Origin: Candidatus Pelagibacterales bacterium
Lineage (GTDB): Bacteria; Pseudomonadota; Alphaproteobacteria; Pelagibacterales; Pelagibacteraceae
Assembly: GCA_016882185.1 (NCBI GenBank)
Contig: VHCC01000001.1
Span: 1-33,164, forward strand
DNA length: 33,164 bases
Reading direction: 5' to 3'
The notes below the pieces were generated by a model, which saw only the letters and a program-made list of their open reading frames with translations, did no database searches and was not told the DNA's origin. Made by a program: the position numbers and the translations under genes. Below are positions 16,027 to 25,533 of this stretch, in pieces. Within the stretch, counting starts at the first letter, position 1; every line of letters starts with the position of its first letter.

Positions 16027-17004
16027 ATGATACCTGGTTTTGGTTTTAGAAAAAAATTTTCAGATCTTAGTGAAAAAGAAATACTAGCTTTAGCAATATC
16101 ATCCGAGGAAGATGATGCTGCTATTTATAGAAATTATGCCGATTATTTAAAAAACGATTATCCAGACACGTCCAAAATATTCCATGATATGGCAAGAGTT
16201 GAGGACTCTCATAGAAAATTATTACTTGATACCTTTAAAAAAAGATTTGGAGATAATATTCCCTTAATAAGAAGAGACCATGTATCTGGTTTTTATAATC
16301 GAAAACCTGTTTGGTTAATGAAAAATCTAAGCATTGATAGAATTAGACTTGAGTCTGAAATGATGGAACGTGATGCATATAATTTTTATATGAAAGCTGC
16401 TCAAATGAGCACTGATGTAACAACGAGAAAATTGCTTGGTGATTTAGCAGCTGCTGAGGCTGGACACACAGTTGCTGCTGACAATCTAATTGAAAAGCAT
16501 GTGGCCGGAGATACGAAAGAAATAGAGGCTAGAACTGCAAAAAGACAATTTATTTTAACTTGGGTACAACCTGGTTTAGCTGGATTAATGGATGGCTCCG
16601 TTTCTACACTTGCTCCAATTTTTGCAACAGCCTTTGCAACACAAGATACATGGACAACTTTTGTTGTGGGTCTAGCAGCATCCGTTGGTGCTGGAATATC
16701 CATGGGGCTTACAGAGGCAGTATCTGATGATGGAGTAATTTCAGGAAGAGGTTCGCCTGTAAAACGCGGGCTTGCATGTGGAATAATGACTGCTGTTGGT
16801 GGATTAGGTCACGCACTTCCCTATTTGATACCGCATTTTTGGACCGCAACTATCCTTGCAATGATTATAGTATTTTTTGAATTATGGGCAATTGTTTGGG
16901 TTCAAAATAAATACATGGAAGCGCCTTTTCTTAGAGCAACTTTACAAGTCGTTGTGGGCGGTGGATTAGTTTTAGCTGCCGGAATTTTAATTGGTACAGG
17001 TTAA
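16027..17004 (+). CDS. mbfA: MbfA-type ferritin-like / VIT iron transport fusion
   Basis: A 325-residue two-domain protein. Residues 15-160 are a ferritin-like (erythrin) four-helix domain with metal ligands in EEDDAAIY, E59xxH62 (VEDSH), ESEMMERDAY and E144xxH147 (AEAGH). Residues about 180-325 are a VIT1/CCC1-like membrane domain starting with GLMDGSVSTLAPIF, with about five helices. This is the layout of MbfA, a membrane ferritin that exports iron in Bradyrhizobium and Agrobacterium under iron or peroxide stress. It lies 34 bp after the ferric importer on the same strand, so uptake and detoxification seem to be linked. Its G+C looks slightly higher than that of the importer genes. Confidence 0.92.
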   Translation: MIPGFGFRKKFSDLSEKEILALAISSEEDDAAIYRNYADYLKNDYPDTSKIFHDMARVEDSHRKLLLDTFKKRFGDNIPLIRRDHVSGFYNRKPVWLMKNLSIDRIRLESEMMERDAYNFYMKAAQMSTDVTTRKLLGDLAAAEAGHTVAADNLIEKHVAGDTKEIEARTAKRQFILTWVQPGLAGLMDGSVSTLAPIFATAFATQDTWTTFVVGLAASVGAGISMGLTEAVSDDGVISGRGSPVKRGLACGIMTAVGGLGHALPYLIPHFWTATILAMIIVFFELWAIVWVQNKYMEAPFLRATLQVVVGGGLVLAAGILIGTG

Positions 17005-17005
17005 T

Positions 17006-18268
17006 TTAAGATCTATAGTCTGCGTTAATTGAAATATATTCTGCATTAAAATCGCAGGTATAAGCAGTAAATTTTCCTTTACCTAAATTTAAATTCACAT
17101 CAAAAACAATATCTTCACCAAGCATATAATTTTTAACTTTATGCTCATCATAACTAGGTACCTGCATTCCATATTTTGTGATCAAAAAATCACCAATTTT
17201 AATTTCTATTTTATCTTGTTTAACTTTCTCATTGGTCTTTCCAATGGCCATAAGTATTCTTCCCCAATTAGGATCGCTACCGGCAAGAGCAGTTTTTACA
17301 AGGGGAGAATTAGCAATGGACATTGCAACTTCTTTTGCAAATTTATTATTAGAAGCTCCTGTAACTTTTATTGTAAGAAATTTTTTAGCTCCTTCACCAT
17401 CTAAAACAACTTGCTTTGAAAGATCGAGCATTACTTCATAGAGAGCTTTTTCAAAATCTTTTGCTACTTTAGAGTTAATATCATTAATAATTCTATTCTT
17501 GGCTTTTCTAGTTGAAAAAACTAACACCATATCATTGGTTGAAGTATCGCCATCAACAGTGATTGCATTAAACGTGTTTTCAGTATTTTTTTTCAACATT
17601 TTATTAAGAACCTCTTGAGAAATATTTGCATCGGTGAAAATAAAACCGAACATAGTTGCCATATTAGGCGCTATCATTCCTGAACCTTTTGCAATACCTG
17701 CTACATTTATAAAATCTTTGTTAGTTTGAACAACTGCACAGCTCATTTTTCCAAATGTGTCGGTAGTCATAATAGATAGGGCCTGCTTAATCCAAGTTAA
17801 TTTTATAGGTCTTTTTAATTTTTCAATTAAATTAGGTAGAGCTCCTTTAACTTTTGCAAGAGGAAATGGTTGACCAATGACTCCTGTGGAAGCAAATAAA
17901 ATTTGTTTATTTGAAATTTTTTTTTTATCTGAAAAAAATTTAGCTAACTCAATAATACTATTTAAGCCTTGTTTGCCTGTGTATGCGTTTGCATTTCTAG
18001 TGTTTACTAATAAAACTCTAATATCTTTTTTGTTTGCTTTAATATTCCAATCAATACAAACAGATCTTGTTGAGGATTGTGTATAAACTGCTGAAAATAT
18101 CGCACCATCCGGAAAATAAAATAAACTTACATCATCTCTATTGGTATTATACAAACCTGCGCTTGCCGTTGAAATCTCTAGGCCATCAATGCTTGGCATT
18201 TCAGGAAAATCTTTGGTAACTCTATTCAATTGTTTTTTCTTAAAAAAGTTTTGAAATAACGTAGTCAT
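17006..18268 (-). CDS. argJ: Bifunctional ornithine acetyltransferase / N-acetylglutamate synthase
   Basis: A 420-residue protein of the ArgJ family. It makes N-acetylglutamate and recycles the acetyl group from N-acetylornithine in arginine synthesis. The self-cleavage site is visible in KGSGMIAPNMATMFGF, where T205 becomes the N-terminal nucleophile of the beta chain. Further family marks are VNTRNANAYTG (88-98), the oxyanion pair TGV near 128-130, and AGSDPNWGRILMAIG. Length fits (about 400-420). It converges with mbfA (1 bp between stops) and diverges from secA. Confidence 0.95.
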   Translation of the reverse strand: MTTLFQNFFKKKQLNRVTKDFPEMPSIDGLEISTASAGLYNTNRDDVSLFYFPDGAIFSAVYTQSSTRSVCIDWNIKANKKDIRVLLVNTRNANAYTGKQGLNSIIELAKFFSDKKKISNKQILFASTGVIGQPFPLAKVKGALPNLIEKLKRPIKLTWIKQALSIMTTDTFGKMSCAVVQTNKDFINVAGIAKGSGMIAPNMATMFGFIFTDANISQEVLNKMLKKNTENTFNAITVDGDTSTNDMVLVFSTRKAKNRIINDINSKVAKDFEKALYEVMLDLSKQVVLDGEGAKKFLTIKVTGASNNKFAKEVAMSIANSPLVKTALAGSDPNWGRILMAIGKTNEKVKQDKIEIKIGDFLITKYGMQVPSYDEHKVKNYMLGEDIVFDVNLNLGKGKFTAYTCDFNAEYISINADYRS

Positions 18269-18350
18269 GTGTATTTTATTTAGTGTTTTTTCAGTTATAA
18301 GGTAGTTGCTAAATTTATACTATTTAATTTATCTGTAATAATATCTCAAA

Positions 18351-20936
18351 ATGATACCGGGTTTAAACATTTTAAAAAAAATATTTAAAACATCCAATGA
18401 GCGTAAGCTTGCTGAAATACAGCCGTTAGTTCAAAAAATTAATTTATTAGAACCAGAAATTCAAAAACTTTCAGATCAAGAATTAAAAAATAAAACACAA
18501 GAATTTAAAAATCGAATTAAAAATGGTGAAAATTTGAATAAAATTTTACCAGAAGCATTCGCTTGTACACGCGAAGCAAGTATTAGAACCACAGGACAAA
18601 GACATTTTGATGTACAATTAATGGGGGGAATTATTCTTCATCAAGGTGGTATTTCAGAAATGAAAACCGGTGAAGGAAAAACACTTGTTGCAACTTTACC
18701 AGCCTATTTAAATAGCCTAACCGAAAAAGGCGTACATATCGTAACAGTGAACGATTATCTTGCAAAACGTGATTCCGAATGGATGTCTAAAATTTACAAT
18801 TTTTTAGGTGTAAGTGTTGGATGTATTGTAAGTGGTATCGATGATGTTAGCCGAAAAGCTCAATATGAATGTGACATCACCTATGGAACAAATAATGAAT
18901 TTGGATTTGATTATTTAAGAGATAATATGAAGTATTCCATCGCCGAGATGGTACAGCGAAAACATTACTTCTGTATTGTCGATGAAGTAGACAGCATCTT
19001 AATTGATGAAGCCAGAACTCCTTTGATAATTTCTGGGCCAACAGAAGATAATTCTTCTCAATATTTTTTATGCAACAAATTAGTTAATCAGCTAAGCAAA
19101 GAACATTATGATACTGATGAAAAAGATCGTAGTGCCCTACTAACTGAAAAGGGAATTGATTTTATTGAAGATAAGTTAAGAAAAATAAATTTATTAAAAG
19201 GCTCCAATTTTTATGATCCACAAAACTTATCCATCGTTCATCATATAAATCAATCTTTAAGAGCAAATATGCTATTTAGTAAAGATAAGGACTATATCGT
19301 TAAAGATAATCAAATTTATATTATCGATGAATTTACCGGTCGTATTATGGAAGGCAGAAGATATTCTGACGGCTTACATCAAGCGATTGAAGCGAAAGAA
19401 GGGGTTCAAATTCAAAATGAAAATCAAACTTTAGCTTCGATTACTTTTCAAAATTATTTTAGATTATACGAAAAACTTTCTGGTATGACCGGAACAGCTA
19501 TGACTGAAGCTGAAGAATTTTATGAAATTTATAAATTAGATGTAGTTGAAGTGCCTACCAATAGACCAATGGTTAGAAAAGATTTTAATGATAAAATTTT
19601 TAGAACTGAAAAAGAAAAATTTAATGCGATTATAAAAGAAATTATTTCTGCAAATGAAAAAAAGCAACCAGTTTTGATTGGAACCACTAGTATTGAAAAG
19701 TCTGAAAGAATTTCTAAAATTTTAAAACAAGAGTCAATAAAACATAATGTTTTAAATGCAAAATTTCATGAACAAGAGGCTAACATAATTGCACAAGCGG
19801 GCCGAATTGGTGCGGTCACTATTGCGACTAATATGGCTGGTCGTGGAACAGATATTCAGCTTGGTGGAAATTTAGATCTTAAGATTAAAGAAGGTGGAAC
19901 AAATGACAAAGTTTTAATTGATAGAACTAAAAAAGATCATGAAGATGAAAAAGCCAAAGTGTTAGCTAGTGGTGGATTATTTGTTATTGGAACAGAACGA
20001 CATGAAAGCAGAAGAATAGATAATCAATTAAGGGGACGAACTGGAAGACAAGGTGATGTGGGTAGCTCGATTTTTTATTTAAGCTTGCAAGATGATCTGA
20101 TGAGAATTTTTGGATCTGAAAAGATTGATTTTATGCTACAAAAATTAGGACTTAAAGAAGGAGAATCCATAGACCATCCATGGATTAATAAAGCTCTGGA
20201 AAAAGCTCAACAAAAAGTTGAGGGAAGAAATTTCGATATTAGAAAAACCTTATTACAATTTGACGATGTAATGAATGATCAAAGAAAAGTAATTTTTGAA
20301 CAAAGGTTAGGTGTAATAAAAAATCAAAAAATTTATGATGTAGTAAATGATATTTTTGATGAAATTGTAGAAAATTTAATTGATGAAATAAATAATTATC
20401 GAGATAACGGAGATGTTAATACTAAAAAATTAGTAAAAACCAAAACAGAGCGTTTATGTGGAACTAAAATTAATGACGGTGAATTTGATGCATGGCTTTC
20501 AAAAAGCACTCCAGAAAAAAAAGAATTTTTCAAAAAGCACTTTGACCAAAGAAGAAATGCAAGAATTTCAACTGCAGGAGATGAAATTAATAAAGATGTT
20601 GAAAAAAGAATTTTTTTGCAAAACCTTGATTACGAGTGGAGAAGTCACTTGCAATATCTTGAACAGTTAAGACAGGTTATAGGTCTTAGAGGTTATGGTC
20701 AGAAAAACCCACTGGACGAATATAAAAGAGAAAGCTTTAATTTATTTAAAGAACTACTTGCTAAGATTAAGGAAAATTTAATTATTTTTTTAATTAATAT
20801 TCAAGTAACAAAAGAAGAAAGACCTCCACAGCCACAACAGCCTGTTATAGAGGAAAAAATTTCAAGGAACGCACCTTGTATTTGTGGATCGGGTAAAAAA
20901 TATAAAAATTGTTGTGGTACGTTAAGCAAAAATTAA
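18351..20936 (+). CDS. secA: Preprotein translocase ATPase SecA
   Basis: An 861-residue motor that drives proteins through SecYEG. Seen in order: Walker A EMKTGEGKT (about 103-111), the DEVD box at 211-214 followed by IDEARTPLIISG, the preprotein cross-linking domain, the second NBD with NMAGRGTDIQLGG and ERHESRRIDNQLRGRTGRQGD, the helical scaffold with RKVIFEQR, and a C-terminal zinc motif C843-x-C845-x8-C854-C855 that binds SecB and lipids. A short PPQPQQP linker precedes the zinc motif. The stop overlaps the convergent accA stop by 15 bp. Confidence 0.97.
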   Translation: MIPGLNILKKIFKTSNERKLAEIQPLVQKINLLEPEIQKLSDQELKNKTQEFKNRIKNGENLNKILPEAFACTREASIRTTGQRHFDVQLMGGIILHQGGISEMKTGEGKTLVATLPAYLNSLTEKGVHIVTVNDYLAKRDSEWMSKIYNFLGVSVGCIVSGIDDVSRKAQYECDITYGTNNEFGFDYLRDNMKYSIAEMVQRKHYFCIVDEVDSILIDEARTPLIISGPTEDNSSQYFLCNKLVNQLSKEHYDTDEKDRSALLTEKGIDFIEDKLRKINLLKGSNFYDPQNLSIVHHINQSLRANMLFSKDKDYIVKDNQIYIIDEFTGRIMEGRRYSDGLHQAIEAKEGVQIQNENQTLASITFQNYFRLYEKLSGMTGTAMTEAEEFYEIYKLDVVEVPTNRPMVRKDFNDKIFRTEKEKFNAIIKEIISANEKKQPVLIGTTSIEKSERISKILKQESIKHNVLNAKFHEQEANIIAQAGRIGAVTIATNMAGRGTDIQLGGNLDLKIKEGGTNDKVLIDRTKKDHEDEKAKVLASGGLFVIGTERHESRRIDNQLRGRTGRQGDVGSSIFYLSLQDDLMRIFGSEKIDFMLQKLGLKEGESIDHPWINKALEKAQQKVEGRNFDIRKTLLQFDDVMNDQRKVIFEQRLGVIKNQKIYDVVNDIFDEIVENLIDEINNYRDNGDVNTKKLVKTKTERLCGTKINDGEFDAWLSKSTPEKKEFFKKHFDQRRNARISTAGDEINKDVEKRIFLQNLDYEWRSHLQYLEQLRQVIGLRGYGQKNPLDEYKRESFNLFKELLAKIKENLIIFLINIQVTKEERPPQPQQPVIEEKISRNAPCICGSGKKYKNCCGTLSKN

Positions 20937-22028
20937 TACCAAAATAAATAAAATTATAATTACAACAACTGTTGCAACTAATTTACGATTATTTTGAAGT
21001 AATAATTTCCAATTGAATGGATTGAAAGTAACTGTGCTAATATGTGTATCTTTATAAAATTCTTCTTTCGTAATCATCACGTCTCGCCCAATACTTAAAA
21101 ATCTATTTTTTCTCTGATAAATGAGCTCTTCTGGAGAAATTTTTATTAGTTCATTTAAATTTTTTTTAATACTTAAAGTGACATTTGAAACTATTTCATC
21201 ATGATTTCGATGGGCTCCACCTTTAGGCTCTTTAATAATTTCATCAATAATTTTATTTTCAAGTAAATCTTGTGAAGAAATTTTCATTGCCTCCGCTGCT
21301 TCTTTAGCTTTTTTTGGATCACGCCAAAGAATTGATGCACACCCTTCTGGCGATATTACTGAATAAACTGAATATTCTAACATTAAAACTTTATTAGCAG
21401 TTGCAAGGGCTATAGCACCGCCTGAACCTCCTTCTCCTATAACAACTGAAATCAATGGAACTTTCACATTAAGACAACACTCAATACATTTTGCAATCGC
21501 CTCTGCCTGACCTCGTTCTTCTGCGCCTTTGCCAGGATAAGCGCCAGGAGTGTCTATAAAAGTTATTATTGGAATATTTAATCTGTCTGCAAGGTTCATT
21601 AGACGCATACTTTTGCGATATCCCTCTGGCCTCATCATCCCAAAATTTCTTTGAATTCTAGATTGAGTATCATTACCTTTTTCCTGCCCAATAACTAAAA
21701 CTGATACCCCATCAAGAGTTGAAAAACCTGCCAACACGGATTGATCTTCTCCATACAAGCGATCCCCTGATAAATTAATAAAATCTGGAAAAATCTTCTC
21801 AATATAATGAATAGAACGAGGTCTAAATTCATGTCTTGCTACTTTTGTTTTTTGCCATCGGTTTAGATTTGCATACGTTCGGTCCAATGCCTCATTCAAC
21901 CTTCTTTCAGCATCAACAATTGTCGGATTTTCAATTGTAGTAATTCCTTTTGCAAGATAAGGAGCTTTTAATTCCTGAACTCTTTGGTCTAATGCTTTAA
22001 TATCGTCTTCAAAATCTAAATAATTCAT
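20922..22028 (-). CDS. accA: Acetyl-CoA carboxylase carboxyltransferase alpha subunit with C-terminal membrane helix
   Basis: Residues 1 to about 315 are a normal AccA, which with AccD transfers carboxyl from biotin to acetyl-CoA to form malonyl-CoA. Seen are NLSGDRLYGED (85-95), FGMMRPEGYRKS (129-140), DTPGAYPGKGAEERGQ (159-174), GEGGSGGAIALA (198-209) and SPEGCASILWRD (226-237). AccA usually ends near residue 317-320. Here about 50 more residues follow, ending in a strongly hydrophobic stretch, VATVVVIIILFILVLIFA (351-368), after a basic NNRK. That should anchor the enzyme, with its body in the cytoplasm. The gene shares 15 bp with the convergent secA. Confidence 0.95.
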   Translation of the reverse strand: MNYLDFEDDIKALDQRVQELKAPYLAKGITTIENPTIVDAERRLNEALDRTYANLNRWQKTKVARHEFRPRSIHYIEKIFPDFINLSGDRLYGEDQSVLAGFSTLDGVSVLVIGQEKGNDTQSRIQRNFGMMRPEGYRKSMRLMNLADRLNIPIITFIDTPGAYPGKGAEERGQAEAIAKCIECCLNVKVPLISVVIGEGGSGGAIALATANKVLMLEYSVYSVISPEGCASILWRDPKKAKEAAEAMKISSQDLLENKIIDEIIKEPKGGAHRNHDEIVSNVTLSIKKNLNELIKISPEELIYQRKNRFLSIGRDVMITKEEFYKDTHISTVTFNPFNWKLLLQNNRKLVATVVVIIILFILVLIFA

Positions 22029-22091
22029 TTAACAATTTAATTTTTATACATATTGAGTTCGGATAAAGTTTATATATAAATTGTGTCCTAT

Positions 22092-23699
22092 ATGAAATCT
22101 TTTCCAAAAAATACCATTATTACAGGAAAAATTTCTAAAGAATTTGAAGAAATCTTAACTTTGGATTGTTTACAGTTTGTAGCTGATTTACATCGAAAAT
22201 TTAATTTGCGAAGACTTGAGTTGTTAAAACGTAGGCAAGAAATTCAAAAAAAAATTGATAGTGGCTGGCGTCCAAATTTTTTAGATGAAACTAAATCTAT
22301 AAGAGAAAAAGATTGGAAAATTTTAGATGTTCCAAATGATCTACAAGATCGCAGGGTTGAAATTACCGGACCTACTAATCAAAAAATGATTATCAATGCT
22401 CTAAATTCTGGAGCAAGTTGTTTTATGGCGGATCTTGAAGATTCAGCAACTCCAGCTTGGAATAATGTTATTGAGGGTCAAATTAATTTAAAAAATGCAA
22501 TTAATAAAAAAATTAATTTCACAGATAAAACCACTGGCAAAGAATACAAATTAAATGAAAAACATGCTGTTCTTATTGTAAGACCAAGGGGATGGCATTT
22601 GGATGAGGCACATTTTCTAGTTGATAATGAAAAATGTTCAGGAGGAATATTCGATTTTGCTATTTATTTTTATCATAATGCTAAGCAATTAATTAAGAAT
22701 GGGACGGGTCCTTATTTTTATCTCCCAAAAATGGAAAGTCATCTTGAGGCTAGACTTTGGAACGATGTATTTACTGAAGCACAAAAAAAATTAGGTATTA
22801 AACACGGAACCATCAAAGCAACAGTTCTAATTGAGACAATTTTAGCTTCTTTTGAAATGGATGAAATTCTATTTGAATTAAAAGATCATATCGTAGGTTT
22901 AAATTGTGGAAGATGGGATTATATTTTTAGCTACATAAAAAAATTCAAAAATTTTAAAGATTTCTTACTACCGGATCGATCAATTGTTAAAATGACTTCG
23001 CATTTTTTAAGGTCGTATAGTTTATTATTAATTAAAACCTGTCATCGCAGAGGTGCTCACGCAATGGGTGGAATGGCCGCTCAGATACCAATTAAAGATA
23101 ATGAAGCTTTAAATCAAAAAGCAATGGATGCAGTAAAGCAGGATAAATTAAGAGAAGCTAATGATGGCCATGATGGTACTTGGGTTGCTCATCCTGGTTT
23201 AGTAAAAATTGCAAAAGACGTGTTTGATGAAAAAATGCCACAACCAAACCAAGTTAACAAAATCCCAAGTAATATAAAAATTGAGGCTAATGATTTATTG
23301 TTGGCTGAAAAAGGAGATATCACTGAAGAAGGTCTTAGAAAAAATATTTCTGTTGGAATTCAATATTTAGCTGCATGGCTTGGTGGAAATGGTTGTGTAC
23401 CTCTTTATAATTTAATGGAAGATGCTGCTACCGCTGAAATCTCAAGAGCTCAGGTTTGGCAATGGAACAAGCATCAATGCAAAACTATTGATGGTAAAAC
23501 TATTGACCCTATCTATGTAAAAAAAATTGTAAAAGAAGAAATGGTGCAGATTAAAAAAGAAGTTGGAGAGCATAAATTTGACAAAGGCAATTACGAGCGA
23601 GCGGCGAAAATGTTCGAAGAAATGTCAATTGCTAATCAATTTGAGGACTTCTTAACTGTCCCTGCATATAACGAAATTATAAGAACAGAAGCTAGATAA
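22092..23699 (+). CDS. aceB: Malate synthase (AceB type)
   Basis: A 535-residue protein of the malate synthase A family (E. coli AceB 533). It condenses glyoxylate with acetyl-CoA to malate. SCFMADLEDSATPAWNN, IVRPRGWHLDE, PYFYLPKMESHLEARLW, IKATVLIETILASFEMDEI (holding the metal-binding glutamate), GLNCGRWDYIFSYIK and HRRGAHAMGGMAAQIP are the family blocks. An in-frame GTG at 22083 would add three residues; I prefer the ATG at 22092. Only about 60 bp separate it from divergent accA, too little for the glycine riboswitch described before malate synthase in some SAR11 strains, and no isocitrate lyase gene is in the window. Confidence 0.95.
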   Translation: MKSFPKNTIITGKISKEFEEILTLDCLQFVADLHRKFNLRRLELLKRRQEIQKKIDSGWRPNFLDETKSIREKDWKILDVPNDLQDRRVEITGPTNQKMIINALNSGASCFMADLEDSATPAWNNVIEGQINLKNAINKKINFTDKTTGKEYKLNEKHAVLIVRPRGWHLDEAHFLVDNEKCSGGIFDFAIYFYHNAKQLIKNGTGPYFYLPKMESHLEARLWNDVFTEAQKKLGIKHGTIKATVLIETILASFEMDEILFELKDHIVGLNCGRWDYIFSYIKKFKNFKDFLLPDRSIVKMTSHFLRSYSLLLIKTCHRRGAHAMGGMAAQIPIKDNEALNQKAMDAVKQDKLREANDGHDGTWVAHPGLVKIAKDVFDEKMPQPNQVNKIPSNIKIEANDLLLAEKGDITEEGLRKNISVGIQYLAAWLGGNGCVPLYNLMEDAATAEISRAQVWQWNKHQCKTIDGKTIDPIYVKKIVKEEMVQIKKEVGEHKFDKGNYERAAKMFEEMSIANQFEDFLTVPAYNEIIRTEAR

Positions 23700-23703
23700 T
23701 TTT

Positions 23704-23862
23704 TTATTTAACAATACTGATCTTTTCTACTGGAATTTTTTCAATAATTTTTGTTTTTTCCAAAACAATATCTTTTGAACCAAAGTAATAAAGAATACTA
23801 AGAATAGCTATCAAGATAGCCAAAGCTGCTAGGATAATTTGTATTGAAGTTCTAAAAGGCAT
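23704..23862 (-). CDS. Small single-span membrane protein (52 residues)
   Basis: A short ORF on the minus strand in the 222-bp gap between aceB and aroK. It starts MPFRTSIQIILAALAILIAI, continues LSILYYFGSKDIVLEKTK and ends IEKIPVEKISIVK. One membrane helix is predicted (about residues 7-26), with a charged C-terminal part that may lie in the periplasm. The frame is open over nearly the whole gap and starts with a normal ATG, and the pattern of membrane helix plus lysine/glutamate repeats is unlike random AT-rich translation. It converges with aceB 4 bp away. Function unknown. Confidence 0.55.
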   Translation of the reverse strand: MPFRTSIQIILAALAILIAILSILYYFGSKDIVLEKTKIIEKIPVEKISIVK

Positions 23863-23921
23863 AAGAAATTAATTATATAATATTTAAATTGAAATTATGT
23901 TAATAAATTATTCATTGATTA

Positions 23922-24446
23922 ATGGCAACGCATAAAAGTTTAGTATTAGTAGGAATGATGGGAACTGGCAAAAGTACTATTGGAAAAGAAGTTGCAAAAA
24001 AATTAAAAATTGAGTTCATAGATACTGATATATTAATAGAAAACGAAACTAATCAAACGATAGCTGAAATTTTTAAAAAGAATGGAGAAAAATATTTTAG
24101 AGATTTAGAAGAAAAAATTTTTTTAAGAATTAAAAATGATAAAGAAAAAATAATTTCTTCAGGCGGAGGAGCATTTATTAATGAGTCTATTAGAAAAAAA
24201 ATCTTAAAAGAATATTTATCTGTTTGGTTAAATATGGATGAAGATTTGATTATTAATCGTATTAAAAGAAATTCTAAAAAGAGACCCATGGTAGATCAAA
24301 ATAATATTGAAAAAAGTGTAAAAAATTTAAAAAAAACCAGAGACCCGATATATAAATTGGCCAACTATGAAATAAATTGTAACTTAAATAGTAAGAATAA
24401 AATCATTGAAAAAATTATAGATTTTTATGAAAAAAATAACAATTAA
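23922..24446 (+). CDS. aroK: Shikimate kinase
   Basis: A 174-residue P-loop kinase that phosphorylates shikimate in aromatic amino acid synthesis. Walker A is GMMGTGKST (residues 11-19), DTD (34-36) and FRDLEE hold shikimate-binding D and R, and SSGGGAFIN is the family's GGG motif. The lid region RIKRNSKKRPM follows. Length fits the family. The 3' end overlaps aroB by 20 bp, so the two are translated together, a common arrangement in proteobacteria. Confidence 0.95.
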   Translation: MATHKSLVLVGMMGTGKSTIGKEVAKKLKIEFIDTDILIENETNQTIAEIFKKNGEKYFRDLEEKIFLRIKNDKEKIISSGGGAFINESIRKKILKEYLSVWLNMDEDLIINRIKRNSKKRPMVDQNNIEKSVKNLKKTRDPIYKLANYEINCNLNSKNKIIEKIIDFYEKNNN

Positions 24447-25533
24447 AGTAAATTTAAATCATAATAGTTATCCAATTATAATTTCAAAAAATTTATTAAA
24501 TAATGCAGGTTTAGAAATTAAAAAAGTTATTCCAAAGGCAAAGAAATTTTTATTAATTACGGACAAAAATATTCCTAAATCTTATATCCGATCAATTTTG
24601 TCTTCATTGAAGTCTAAAGAAAAATATCTTTTTACTTTGAATGCAGGAGAAAAATCAAAAAATATGAATTTTACTAATAAAATTATTGAAAAATTATTTA
24701 AATATAATTTTAATCGTGATGACTGTTTAATTGCTTTAGGTGGCGGTGTTATTGGAGATTTATCAGGATTTGCAAGTAGCATATTTAAAAGAGGTATTAA
24801 TTTAGTTCAAATACCAACAACTTTATTGGCGCAAGTAGATTCCTCTATTGGCGGAAAAACTGGAATTAATTCTAGTGAAGGCAAAAATATGATTGGAACA
24901 TTCTACCAACCAAAGCTTGTTTTAATTGATCCGCTAACATTAAAAAGTTTACCGCGTAGACATTTAGTTGCAGGCTATGCTGAAATTTTAAAATATGCCT
25001 TAATAATGAATAGAAAGTTTTTTTCTTGGCTAGAAAAAAATTCTCACGACATTGTTAATTTAACTCACATAAATCAGGTAATGTATGCAATTAAAGAAAG
25101 TTGTAAAAGCAAAGCAACCATAGTGCAAAGAGACGAGAAAGAAAAAAACCTTAGAGCAATACTTAATTTTGGTCATACTTTTGCGCATGCTTTTGAGGCA
25201 GTAAAAAAATATTCAAATGACCTTATTCATGGCGAAGCAGTTCTATATGGAATGATGATCGCATCCTCACTGTCTGTAAAAATGAAAATGCTAAATATAA
25301 ATGAACATCAGCGTATTAAAGATTTATATAGAAAATTAAATATTAATTATAAAATTAAGAATATTTTTAATAAAAAAGATATAAGCAAAATTTTTAATTA
25401 TATGAAACATGATAAAAAAATATCAGGATCTAAAATTAACTTAATTTTATTAAAAAAAATTGGAAGGGCTAAAATTTTACCATCCGATTTGAATAAAAAT
25501 GTTAAACCTATTTTAGTAGAGCAATTTAATTAA
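24427..25533 (+). CDS. aroB: 3-dehydroquinate synthase
   Basis: A 368-residue enzyme that makes 3-dehydroquinate from DAHP, the second step of the shikimate pathway. It needs NAD+ and a divalent metal. ALGGGVIGDLSGFAS (NAD binding), QIPTTLLAQVDSSIGGKTGIN (substrate), EILKYALI, ILNFGHTFAHAFEA and HGEAVLYGMM carry the metal-binding E, H and H. The start lies within the end of aroK. It converges with bolA, with an 8-bp overlap of the stops. Confidence 0.96.
   Translation: MKKITIKVNLNHNSYPIIISKNLLNNAGLEIKKVIPKAKKFLLITDKNIPKSYIRSILSSLKSKEKYLFTLNAGEKSKNMNFTNKIIEKLFKYNFNRDDCLIALGGGVIGDLSGFASSIFKRGINLVQIPTTLLAQVDSSIGGKTGINSSEGKNMIGTFYQPKLVLIDPLTLKSLPRRHLVAGYAEILKYALIMNRKFFSWLEKNSHDIVNLTHINQVMYAIKESCKSKATIVQRDEKEKNLRAILNFGHTFAHAFEAVKKYSNDLIHGEAVLYGMMIASSLSVKMKMLNINEHQRIKDLYRKLNINYKIKNIFNKKDISKIFNYMKHDKKISGSKINLILLKKIGRAKILPSDLNKNVKPILVEQFN

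Noticed and set aside
17141..17441. Two overlapping 87-residue plus-strand ORFs
   Set aside because: Both are shadows of argJ on the opposite strand; the argJ motifs are unambiguous.
22029..22091. Glycine riboswitch before malate synthase, as described in some SAR11 strains
   Set aside because: The spacer is only about 60 bp and lacks any structured conserved core; too short for the aptamer.
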